The position numbers and the translations under genes are program-made. Of a stretch of 64,000 nt of DNA, positions 1 through 9,016 are shown piece by piece. Origin of the DNA: Clostridium_I sp963725425 (GTDB lineage Bacteria > Bacillota > Clostridia > Clostridiales > Clostridiaceae); the NCBI GenBank assembly GCA_963725425.1, contig CAVRYJ010000040.1, forward strand, positions 372,001 to 436,000, written 5' to 3'. The notes below the pieces were generated by a model. That model did not search any database, was not told the DNA's origin, and saw only the letters and a list, made by a program, of their open reading frames with translations. Numbering within the stretch: position 1 is the first letter of the stretch; each line of letters starts with the position of its first letter.

Positions 1-504
1 TCTTGCTACTAAACCGTTACCATAAGCAAATGGTTGTATACTTTCAAATTCACAGGTAAAGTAGCCTATCAAATTTAATGCATTATCCTCATTTATTTGT
101 ACATTATTAACTTCATTTATTAAAGATTTCAAATTTTTTTCTATTTCTGATGTACTTACCCCTGTATCCTCACTATTAATTAGCAACTCTTCTGTAGAAC
201 ACCCTTTCATTAAAACATGATTAAAATGCTTTATTAAATTAACAGATAATTTTGAATAATTTTCTTCACTTAATTTAAATATACTTTTACAAAGTTCTAT
301 GTGATTCTCAATTTCTTTAATTGTTCTATAGTTTCCTTGAAAATTCGTAACTTCCTCTCCTGCAAAAATTGCCTCCACATCTCTTAATCTTGTTTCATTA
401 TTTTCTATTTTGTTTGAGCAATATGTAAACTTAACAAAGAGCCCTTTTATTATCTCCTCATTCACCCCTTCTCTCCATATTTTTATACATTTATTATATA
501 TCAT
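1..504 (-). CDS. Fic-domain protein, degenerate active site (3' truncated by window)
   Basis: The 168 visible codons start at ATG 504 behind a strong AAGGGGGTG ribosome binding site and run off the window edge. An N-terminal stretch YCSNKIENN contains the Fic inhibitory motif S-x3-E-N. The canonical Fic loop HPFxxGNGRxxR appears near the edge as QPFAYGNGLVAR. Fic enzymes transfer AMP (or another nucleotide) to target proteins using the loop His, and the Arg binds phosphate. Here His is Gln and Arg is Leu, so adenylylation activity is doubtful (inference). The start overlaps the preceding 38-residue ORF, which suggests translational coupling. The fold assignment is confident; the function is not. 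Confidence 0.8.
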   Translation of the reverse strand, partial: MIYNKCIKIWREGVNEEIIKGLFVKFTYCSNKIENNETRLRDVEAIFAGEEVTNFQGNYRTIKEIENHIELCKSIFKLSEENYSKLSVNLIKHFNHVLMKGCSTEELLINSEDTGVSTSEIEKNLKSLINEVNNVQINEDNALNLIGYFTCEFESIQPFAYGNGLVAR

Positions 505-610
505 TTTTACACCCCCTTATCGCATCTGCTTTTTCATCCATTTTCTTACTAGCCTCAATTTTCTTAACCAATAGTAACTTTTTTATAGGTATAACATTAT
601 ATTTAGCCAT
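494..610 (-). CDS. 38-residue protein coupled to fic
   Basis: ATG at 610 overlaps the stop of the upstream 54-residue gene by one base (TAATG), and its own 3' end overlaps the fic start by 11 bases. It encodes MAKYNVIPIKKLL followed by a Lys/Glu-rich helix-like tail. Such tight packing upstream of fic is what one expects of a small regulator or antitoxin, but I do not recognise the family. The overlap architecture is seen directly; the antitoxin role is inference. Confidence 0.5.
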   Translation of the reverse strand: MAKYNVIPIKKLLLVKKIEASKKMDEKADAIRGCKNDI

Positions 611-774
611 TAATCACACCCCTGCTCATCGTCTTCATCTTTATAAAAATCTTTCATTTCATCCATATATGAACGCTTTTCCATTTTTCCTTCTCTCATA
701 AGTTGCATCTCTTTTAATGATTGTTTTAAAGATTTCGCAGGAGTACATGGTCTTATTACCATTGTGTTATCCAT
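610..774 (-). CDS. 54-residue putative antitoxin-like protein
   Basis: I chose ATG 774 because GGAAGGG precedes it by a normal distance; the frame stays open further upstream without a good ribosome binding site. The product starts MDNTMVIRPC and has a charged C-terminal half containing SLKQSLKEMQLMREGK. That half resembles the C-terminal helices of small Phd/RelB-type antitoxins only in character, not by a diagnostic motif. It forms the first gene of a three-gene cassette ending in the Fic protein. Confidence 0.5.
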   Translation of the reverse strand: MDNTMVIRPCTPAKSLKQSLKEMQLMREGKMEKRSYMDEMKDFYKDEDDEQGCD

Positions 775-864
775 AGTTATATCCCTTCCTCTTGAATTGT
801 TTAGTTTTATTTTCTGTGTAGGGTTGTAGAATCTTCTTATATTCATATTAACACACACCTTCAT

Positions 865-1288
865 ATAAGTTATTAGGCTTAGTCATTGTTCTATCCAAAA
901 TCCTTCCGCTCATTTTATCCCACGCTTTTTTCTATAATTTATTCAGGTGATTTATCGAGTTTTTAATCCGTTATTTAAGATGGGTTTCGGTCATAAATCT
1001 TCGATTGTAGGTGGAAAAAGTTAAAATTATGAAGGAATGCAGTTTGATATTTCTGCATTCCTTCATAGTTTTCGGACAGACTTTAATATTCGTGGACAAA
1101 CTCTGATATTTATTTACAGCAATCTCTACAATACCTCTTTATATAAAATGCCAAATGTAATCTTTATATCTATATCATACTCTCGACAAAATTTATGTAT
1201 AAATCATTTTTCATAACTATCTGATTGAAAAATCTTTCTTCCTTATCAAAAAGTGAAAAGCTTTGCTTCTGAACAACCTAATAAATAA
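865..1288. other. Gene-free interval with hairpin and direct repeats
   Basis: No credible ORF. It contains a perfect 15-bp stem hairpin (1028-1067) and two imperfect 18-bp direct repeats beginning GGACA (1073-1090 and 1093-1110). The repeats resemble the terminal repeat arrays of IS21-type elements. This is probably a scar between the Fic cassette and the AbiC-like gene. Confidence 0.5.
1028..1067. terminator. Perfect 15-bp inverted repeat
   Basis: The arms 1028-1042 and 1053-1067 (core GAAGGAATGCAG / CTGCATTCCTTC) are perfectly complementary with a 10-nt loop. There is no long T run on either side, so this may be a terminator of weak type or an IS-end palindrome. Confidence 0.4.
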
Positions 1289-2281
1289 TTAATTAACAAA
1301 TAATTCATTTAATACAATTTGGTATTTTTTAAATCCGATTTTTACATATATAACATTATTATTTTTAATTTCAACTTTCATTTTTGATATAACTTTTTGC
1401 ATTTTATTTTCATACTTTTTACTGAAATTATCATATTTCAGCAGATTATTATATATTCCTTCATAGAATTCATCATAATCACGTAAATCATATGATGGAG
1501 TTATAATTAAATTCTCACTGTTTAATATTTTAAAATAATCTACTATTGCATCATTTTCATTTAGTAAATGAGCACCCACTAATATATTAACCGCTTCGTG
1601 ATAATTAAATAAATTCATCTTTGTTGTGAGGTAATTATGTGTAAGCTTTGAATATTTTGTATTTAAAATCATTAAATTATTTAAATAACCTTTTAGATTA
1701 TAAAGATGATGGGTAATATTGAGTATCTTGCCTTTATCGACAATCTCTGCAAGCATGTCCTTATCAAGGATATATATCGTATTCAAAAGTGTTTCCAAGT
1801 CGATTTCTCGTTCACCGAGGTAATCAATTTTTTCCTCTCTAGTTTTTGACTGATATTCCGAAATTTTTTTTTTGTTTTTCATTACACCCTCATATACCTT
1901 ATATTCATCAAAAGCATCGATATAATCTTCAGGATTCATTTTTAACTCTAATATGTTATCAATCTTTTCTTTACACTCCTGAATATAACTCACAATAATA
2001 TTTGTCTTGTATTGTCTTTCAATATTTTGCATTTGCTCCCAAGTCTTTTTACTATCTTCTTTATTTATGAAGAACATTAATAATATTGTCAGTGCAGATA
2101 GCACTGGTGAAAGGATTCCTCCAATAAAGCATCCGAAATCCGAAAAATATTGTGATGACTTTGCACCATTCAATAATATATTTCCTAAATGTACTGGAAA
2201 TATATTATATAAATTAATAGCCGAAAATAAAAATAATATCACCATAATCGTAATCGTTAATTTACTTTTCAATTTTTCCAT
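1289..2281 (-). CDS. Putative phage abortive infection (AbiC-like) membrane protein
   Basis: 330 residues with two N-terminal membrane segments (about 9-27 and 50-70) separated by a motif SDFGCFIGGILSPVLS. That motif matches the G-x-F-(I/F)-GG-x-L-x-P signature of the putative AbiC family. The remaining 250 residues are soluble, helical and highly charged. AbiC-type proteins abort phage infection, and the mechanism is not established. It lies in a minus-strand run of defence-like genes, which supports the call. The family assignment rests on the membrane signature only. Confidence 0.6.
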   Translation of the reverse strand: MEKLKSKLTITIMVILFLFSAINLYNIFPVHLGNILLNGAKSSQYFSDFGCFIGGILSPVLSALTILLMFFINKEDSKKTWEQMQNIERQYKTNIIVSYIQECKEKIDNILELKMNPEDYIDAFDEYKVYEGVMKNKKKISEYQSKTREEKIDYLGEREIDLETLLNTIYILDKDMLAEIVDKGKILNITHHLYNLKGYLNNLMILNTKYSKLTHNYLTTKMNLFNYHEAVNILVGAHLLNENDAIVDYFKILNSENLIITPSYDLRDYDEFYEGIYNNLLKYDNFSKKYENKMQKVISKMKVEIKNNNVIYVKIGFKKYQIVLNELFVN

Positions 2282-2629
2282 AGTAACGCCTCAATTTTTT
2301 TATTGTATTCTACTTTAATTTAAAATGTATACTGTTTTTATTATATTAAGTTAGTATAATTAAATCTTCTAAGTTAATACAATTCAATGTAAAACTATTT
2401 AATAAGATTATTTTCATTAGGTATAAAATAATTTGATATATACTTAAACATTTTTATTTCAATAACTTTGAGTTTACTTATATAAATCGATATTATTATC
2501 TTTCCCATTTTAATCCTTTTGACTTAATTCCTTTAATATTATATTTACATTATGATATTACTTCTTGCTTTTAATAATTATTGGTAAATTAAATGATGTT
2601 TTGGTATTGAAATACGAAAAAAAACCATT
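2282..2629. other. AT-rich gene-free interval
   Basis: Very AT-rich sequence with no ORF of note and no clear hairpin. It separates the AbiC-like gene from the KAP NTPase remnant and probably holds the AbiC-like promoter. Confidence 0.4.
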
Positions 2630-2848
2630 TTATATAATTATTAATATTATTTTTTCAGTCTTAATATCCTTGTCATTAATTGATAGAACAATTACTATTT
2701 GTTCTAATGATAGAAATAACTGTAGTACCTCAAATGGTTTAGTAATACCTTTGTCAGAACATCTATCTAATTCATCAATAAATATAACTATTCCTTTTTC
2801 ATATTTCTTAGTTTTCTTATCCTTTTTGAACCATCCTTCTATAACCAT
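2630..2848 (-). pseudogene. KAP-family P-loop NTPase fragment
   Basis: The 72 codons contain IVIFIDELDRCSDKG followed by VLQLFLSLEQIVIVLSI. This is the Walker B region and the following strand of KAP NTPases, in which the DELDRC/DDLDRC motif is diagnostic. The Walker A part and the rest of a protein of more than 500 residues are missing. The sequence up to 3129 contains no continuation, so this is a remnant. KAP NTPases occur in phage-exclusion systems, in keeping with the surroundings. Confidence 0.7.
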
Positions 2849-3129
2849 GTTAAACCATTATCAGATATGATAGTGAGTAATATTAATCCACCTGATTATA
2901 ACCACCTTATACAATCCCTAAAGCGTCTTGAATGTTTTTTTATACTCCCTTCATTTATTTCTTATTTAATCATTAATCCTGAATATCATCTATCATTCCA
3001 TAAGGTATTTATCACTACCCATAGTTCCCTCCATCTGAAAGTACCTTTAATATTTTCTATGTATCCTTCTTATTATACTAAAGTTCATTTTTATGCAAAT
3101 GATATACATAATTTGCTTTGCCCTTATAT

Positions 3130-3834
3130 TTATTTTACATCTTCTTTTATGAAATCTTTAAGGGAAATATCAATTAGCATGCCCTTTAACCTTTTAATTT
3201 TATTACTTTGGTTATCTAAGAAGTTTTCTATTGGAACTTTAACAATATAAAATAATGCTAAAAACATTAGCATTACTATAACCACTAATACTGTTAACCT
3301 TATAGTATCATTTAGGCCTAATTCAACCTTTCTAATTATTAATCCAAACGAAAATGCAACTATTGGAAAAAGTACTGATTTTGTCATATTAATTAATGGT
3401 TTGAATATCTCCGTGCTGAGTTGATAAAAGCCTATTGATAAATCGCATTGCTTGATTAACTCCTGAATTTTCTTTGATTCATATAATTTAAAATGCTTAT
3501 TCAATATATTTCTAAGCATTTCCAATCTAAAATCATATGCATCTAAGTTCTTCTTATGATTTTTCTGAACCGCCTTATCAGACAAGGGAATCAATATTAT
3601 TAAAAATACACCATATAGAATTATAGATATTCCACTATATATATCACTATATTTTATTTTTATAAATGAAAATGTTATATAACATATTATTGATATTACT
3701 GCCATCATTAAAAATACTGGTATTATCTTATTCTTCTTATAAAAATCTAATAATTTAATTTTAGGATGAAACATCCTGTCCTCTTCCTCTTTTTCATTAT
3801 ACATATCTATTATTAGCAGTATATAATTACTCAT
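3130..3834 (-). CDS. Four-helix membrane protein of unknown function
   Basis: 234 residues starting at ATG 3834 behind GGGGGTGGAGCT. Four hydrophobic segments (about 38-58, 65-85, 150-167 and 178-198) enclose a cytoplasmic helical region near 90-145, which contains KNHKKNLDAYDFRLEMLR. The start lies 18 bp after the end of the preceding membrane-protein frame, so the two are probably cotranscribed with the DUF4062 gene upstream. No family was recognised. A membrane effector is possible by context. Confidence 0.6.
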   Translation of the reverse strand: MSNYILLIIDMYNEKEEEDRMFHPKIKLLDFYKKNKIIPVFLMMAVISIICYITFSFIKIKYSDIYSGISIILYGVFLIILIPLSDKAVQKNHKKNLDAYDFRLEMLRNILNKHFKLYESKKIQELIKQCDLSIGFYQLSTEIFKPLINMTKSVLFPIVAFSFGLIIRKVELGLNDTIRLTVLVVIVMLMFLALFYIVKVPIENFLDNQSNKIKRLKGMLIDISLKDFIKEDVK

Positions 3835-3852
3835 AGCTCCACCCCCATAAAA

Positions 3853-4314
3853 TCATATCTCAACTAATCCAATAAATTTATTTGTTAATCTAATATCTAT
3901 ATCTCTCAAATTATTTAAATCTGATATATTAAAGCTTAATAATATGTTTTTTTCTGAATCTTTAAATTTATTATTAAATTCCCCATTATATTTACTAATC
4001 TACTGCTCGGTTCTATATTTAACACAATTTTGTTTATCTTCGTTACTTAAATGTATAAATTCACACCGCATACTAAATCTTGAAATCAATGGGTCTTGTA
4101 TTACATTTTTACTATGTATCCATTCAATCACCAATATAAATAATATGGGAACCATAGCTATGTACAAGTCTATGTTATTAAAATACGATTTAAGGTAATT
4201 GTTTATTGAAATAGTAATTAGTATCTCTACTTTTGATAATGCTATAATTAGTGATATTTGCAACACTATAGCTTTACCTTTTTCATTTATCAAATTCACC
4301 ATAACTAAAACCAT
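3853..4314 (-). CDS. Small membrane protein with in-frame amber codon
   Basis: A 104-codon frame from 4314 ends in TAG at 4000-4002, but the same frame continues open for 48 more codons to TGA 3853-3855. That stop directly precedes the ribosome binding site of the next gene. The extension (containing NILLSFNISDLNNLRD) has coding character, so the natural product is probably 153 residues. Two to three membrane segments lie in the first 80 residues. It is either a pseudogene by one substitution, a short functional protein, or read through; I favour the first. Confidence 0.5.
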
Positions 4315-4352
4315 CTAAGCCTACTAAAATTCTTTTCCCATAAACTTATTAA

Positions 4353-5707
4353 TTATTCCATTTCAACAATTAAAGGTATAATATAAATATCTTTTTCTTC
4401 ATACTCTTCACAGATAATACTAACCTTCACTTCATAGTTTCCTGGTTTTAATGGAACAACTCTATACTCTTCTGATAAAACAATATTTCGTGTATGTAAT
4501 AAATTATTCACCTTAATTGTTAAAGTATTATTTTCAATCCATGAGTTTACGTTTCTGTTTACCCCTCCCCCACTAAAAATGGGTATTTTGCTAAGGTAAT
4601 TGCTATTTAATCCTAAATTACTGTTAAAAAAGGCAAAATCATTTATATATTTCTTCATACTTTTAATGCTTGTTGTCTTCTCCATATATGCTTGCTCAGC
4701 TTTTTTTATAGGGTTTTCTGGCAACAATAGTTTTTTGGCTTTTCATAATCAGTACTCCCATTTATATCTATAATTTTAATTTCATTTGGGAACTGAATTT
4801 CAATATACACCTGATTTGCTTTGATTTTTCCATCATTATAAACTGTTATATCAAAGTCTTCTGCATTATCCTTAATCCTATAATATAACATTATTTCGTT
4901 GTTATAATCATTTAAAATTTCATGATTTGGTAATGCAGTATTATATTTTTCAATATCTTCTTGACTTATAAATTCTATAAGATATTCTTCAACTTCATCA
5001 ATTTCAATTTTTTTAATATATTCTTCTTCTAACTCATGATTAGTTTCATATTTGAATTTATGAGCTTCACACTTGTTTATACTCACCTTAATAAATGGTT
5101 TTTTAACATCAATTTGACTTTTTAGACTTTCATTTTCAGTTCTTAATTCTCTGTTTTCTTGTCCTAATTTTGTTAATTCCTTGGTTATTTCAACAAAATT
5201 AATATTATCATTTCTTTTCCAACCTACTCTTGGTTTTCTTTTAAATGTTTTATATAGTGCAATCGAAACTTTTCCAGCCAATTCGTCTGGAGTTGTCCAA
5301 AAATCACATAGCTTATTAAGCTTAGCTTTTTCAATAAAATCATTCAATTTTTTTATTTTATCTGGTTCACATTCCATTTCGTTAGGTCTTATTGATACAT
5401 TACGTTCCCTAATAAATGATAATACTGGAATGTTGTTCAACTTAGCATAATCATATTCTTTTTCAGTATAACTAAGACCATCCTCCGCTAAACTACCATA
5501 CCTATGCCCGATTATCAAAATATAGTAATCCGAACTGTCTATTGTTTCTTTTATAATTTGCCACTGTTCATCATCATCTGCACTAAACATTTCCATTCCT
5601 ACGGGAAAATGATACATTCCCAATATATTATCCCTAACCTTTAGTCTTGCCTCTACCAAATCAGTATATGTTGAACTAATGAATATCTGATATTTAGTAT
5701 TATCCAA
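4353..5707 (-). pseudogene. DUF4062-domain protein, one frameshift (about 451 aa when repaired)
   Basis: The N-terminus KYQIFISSTYTDLVEAR, followed by FPVGMEMF and YILIIGHRYGSL, is the DUF4062 signature, a Rossmann-like domain common in defence and signalling proteins. A coiled coil near residues 175-195 follows, then a beta-rich C-terminal half. The first frame stops after the A6 run at 4731-4736. The -1 frame continues with LLLPENPIKKAEQAY to 4353. One missing A explains the break, although the site is also a perfect A-AAA-AAC slippery heptamer. It heads a run of membrane-protein genes (4314 down to 3130). Confidence 0.75.
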
Positions 5708-5874
5708 ATAAATACATCACCTTTCCAAAAATAAACTTAGCCACTTTTTCCCCTTTTGTTATTGCTGTTTTTTAAAAGCTTTAACTGTCCATATTATTAA
5801 TTATTAGAGCCTACTACTCAACTGCATTTATATAAAAATTGCATTTGTTATATTATATACTTAAATAAGTCCAA

Positions 5875-7316
5875 TTAAGGTTCTGTTATTATATATAAAC
5901 TCTTAATGGTGACTAACTTTCTATCTGGATATTCTGAAATATAATATGTATCTCCAGATTGAGCAACTACATTCCCATATATTTGTTTAGTATTTGTTTT
6001 ATCTCCTAAGACACTATATATGATTGTATTTTGGGAATAGTCAGAAATTGATAATCTTGTAACTTTACCACTTATTAGCATCAACGATGGTGCTAATACA
6101 CACAAAAATATTAGAAATATTAGAATAATTAAAAAAGGAAATGCTTTATTCAAACCTGTATTTGATTGTTTCAAGTCTTCTGTTTTTTTATTTTTAGTAT
6201 AATGTGAAAAAAATATGAAATTTTTCAAAAATCTCTTTTTGAATACTACTAATATTAAAAGAATAATTGCGGATATCAAAAATATGCTTATCCCCGCTAT
6301 ATTAGCTTTTTTCAGACATTTGATTACCAGTTCAGCCATTATAAAAATATATGGTAAATCAACAAAGTATTCATAAAAAAAACTTATTAAACTTTTTAGT
6401 CTTCGTTTTTTAATAAGCTTGGATATATAATCTCTAAAAAATAATAATAATACATCAGTAATAAATAATATAAAATACGCAAAAATAAATTGTGTATATG
6501 TATTTACTCCTAAATTGATATTTAGCTTGCTCAAAACTAAAGATGAAATAGCTAAAAAAACTAACTGCATCTTCGATTATTGCTTTCATAGTCATAAAAT
6601 ATATTGTTAACATTAATGGAATTAATATCAAAGTAAGTAATAAAATTATTGCTTTTGAAAATGAAATATTATTTGTACCAACAAAAATAATAGTACTTAC
6701 AGTGTAAATTAAAAGTATTTCAAGTATAAACAATGAAAAGTAAAAAGACTTGTCCTTTTTGTTTTTTGTACGGATACACAATATTAATGTTAGTAAATAA
6801 GCACTTATATATATAAGTAAAAAAAACACCTAAAGCTATCATAGTTTTAAAATTAAATGGAACAGGGCATACATACATGTCTAATACCGATATTGTATTA
6901 TTATAATCCCCACCAAAATAATATCCATATAGAAACGCATAACCAAGTTGATAAAATAAATAAAGTATTGTAATACCAATTAATGTTATTATAAGCTGAA
7001 ATATTTTTGAAAGTTGATATTTCTCAATAATATCATTTGCACCCAATAAATCTTTTATCATATTAATAATATTTTTATATCTATTATTTTGGTTTTTTAA
7101 TTCTTCCAATAGAACTACTTTTTTACCAGTAAAACTAACTCTATTAATAAATTCATCAATTAATTTATTAAGCTGATTTTTACTTATACTATCAAACAAT
7201 TCTTTTTGCTTAGTGGTATCTATTATCAACATTTTTTGTATATATTTAGAGTCTGTCTTCAAACTTTTATTTTGTATATTATCTTTTATAATAATTAAAC
7301 AATCATTTTCATTCAT
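5875..7316 (-). pseudogene. Multi-pass membrane protein broken by two frameshifts
   Basis: Three overlapping frames (7316-6720, 6829-6455 and 6570-5875) join into one roughly 480-residue protein. The joins lie at an 8-base T/A run (about 6820-6828) and a 7-base run (about 6553-6560). A soluble N-terminal 110 residues (MNENDCLIIIKDNIQNK) precede about eight hydrophobic segments. The C-terminal 50 residues are polar and beta-like (GDTYYISEYPDRKLVTIKS). No family was recognised. It lies directly upstream of the DUF4062 gene on the same strand and may belong to the same system. Confidence 0.6.
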
Positions 7317-7534
7317 ATTTATATATGCTCTCCATAAAATTAATTTCTTATTTATTTTTTAATAGTAGGTGAATATTTGCATTTCAACCTTAACAATTCT
7401 TAAAACACAAATATAAAACAATTATATCATCTTTTGTCATGTCTCACCATTTTTATACCTAAATTACTTTATAATATAAAAATGTTTTAAAAAAATTATT
7501 AGGAACATTTTTATAATTAATTTTCCAAATTGCA

Positions 7535-8743
7535 TTTATTCTTTACTCCCGCTTTCTTAAAACTCTCCACTTTACTATTTTTTTACCTTTATCCACAAGT
7601 TCTTTAACTGCCCATTTTACATTTCTTTTCTGAATCACTTCTATACTTTCATTATTTTGCTCAACAAACTCCTTAGTCCTTGATATTTTATTAAGCTACT
7701 TTTGGAGTAAAGATAATTTGCCTATTTTTATCCAACACTACTAATAGTAATCCTCTGAGGCTTTCACTCTAATTTCAACATACCTACTACAACATTTTGA
7801 ACTTCAATTAATATTTCTTCATCTCTTTTCTCCTAATTAACTCTATTATTTATGCTAGGCTTTTTAATATGTTTGGGAGAGCCTTTATTCAACCATTCTC
7901 TATCATTTCTATACACACAAACATACAACCCTTTATTCATGTTTCTTTATTCATGTTTCTTAATTCTGTTTTTGATTTTTCAGTAAACTTGTCAATTAAA
8001 ACTCCCCACTCATTACGACTACTATAATGTTACTTATAATTTTTATTTATCATTGAAATTTTTATTGCTAAGTATGGCACTTTCTCTACTGTTTCAGTTT
8101 TCCAGTATAGTTCTAACCCTAATATATCAGCATATTTTTCTACAGTTCTTGTATCTACTCTTAGTTCTCTGGCAATAGCTCTTAAACTTAGTTTTCCCGC
8201 AACCAGTTCTTTAAGTCTTTTTTAACATACTAAACCAAAATTGTTAATCCTACCTATTTTATATCCATCATTTTTGTCAATATGAGGTCCTCTCCTACTG
8301 TACACAAATCCACAGTAACATGTGAGTATTACAATTATTCTCTTGCTCTTACAAACAGTCATAGGTTATGTCCAAATCTTCAATTAAATGTTGTAAATAA
8401 TGCTCTACTCCTATACATTAATGCACATCCATGTTCCATGCGCAAATGGCTTGTATTCTTGCTTATTCTCAAATAGTTCTTGTAACCTCGGCCCTAAATA
8501 CTCCATGAAAAGCAAATGCCTTATAGGATAAAAAGTTTTCCTGTATTTCCTTACAATCATACTTATCCAGTTACTTTCATCTTCTACAGCAACAATAGAT
8601 TCTACAGCATTTAAAAACTCTTCTCCATAATAATCTATAGGTTTCCTCACTAATTGATTTTGTTTGATTTTACAATTGAAATTGGCTATGCCTAAATGAA
8701 TTAATTCTGTCGTATATTGTCCTTCAAACCATGTCATTGGCAT
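7535..8743 (-). pseudogene. TnsD-like (Tn7 target selector) C-terminal remnant
   Basis: Pieces in successive frames reproduce the TnsD C-terminal half in order. First WISMIVRKYRKTFYPIRHLL, next the zinc-binding TCYCGFVYSRRGP, then a helix-turn-helix LSLRAIARELRVDTRTVEKY, then LYVCVYRNDREWL, and last the terminal KWAVKELVDKGKKIVKWRVL. Several stops and indels break the frame. TnsD/TniQ proteins bind a specific chromosomal attachment site for Tn7-like elements. This remnant cannot make a working protein. Confidence 0.75.
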
Positions 8744-8765
8744 ATTAGTAAATTTATCATTAATT

Positions 8766-8987
8766 CTAAATTAATTTCTTACTTAGATTATCTATTATCT
8801 TCTTTCCATGATTGTCTCTTTCGTTTTTTATAATATTTTCTTTTATAGTCCTACCAATATTCCAATATGGATTTATAAGTTAATTATTAACAGACATATA
8901 AGCTTTTTCTTTACTGTCATATATTAATGAAACTATACTATTATAAAGTGATTTTAATTCTTTGCTATCAACTAAGTTATCATCCAT
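8766..8987 (-). pseudogene. YhcG (DUF1016 N-terminal) nuclease-family remnant
   Basis: A 74-codon frame from ATG 8987 contains LYNSIVSLIYDSKEKAYMSV, then an in-frame TAA, then INPYWNIGRTIKE and HGKKIIDNLSKKL. This matches the N-terminal domain of YhcG/DUF1016 proteins (usual motif YWxIGxxI), which have a PDDEXK-type nuclease C-terminus. Only the N-terminal fifth remains. Confidence 0.65.
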
Positions 8988-9016
8988 ATCTCTAACACCT
9001 TATTAATATCCGTTTA

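Noticed and set aside
2867..3250. Plus-strand ORF of 127 codons.
   Set aside because: It has no ribosome binding site or family signal and overlaps the minus-strand membrane-protein gene.
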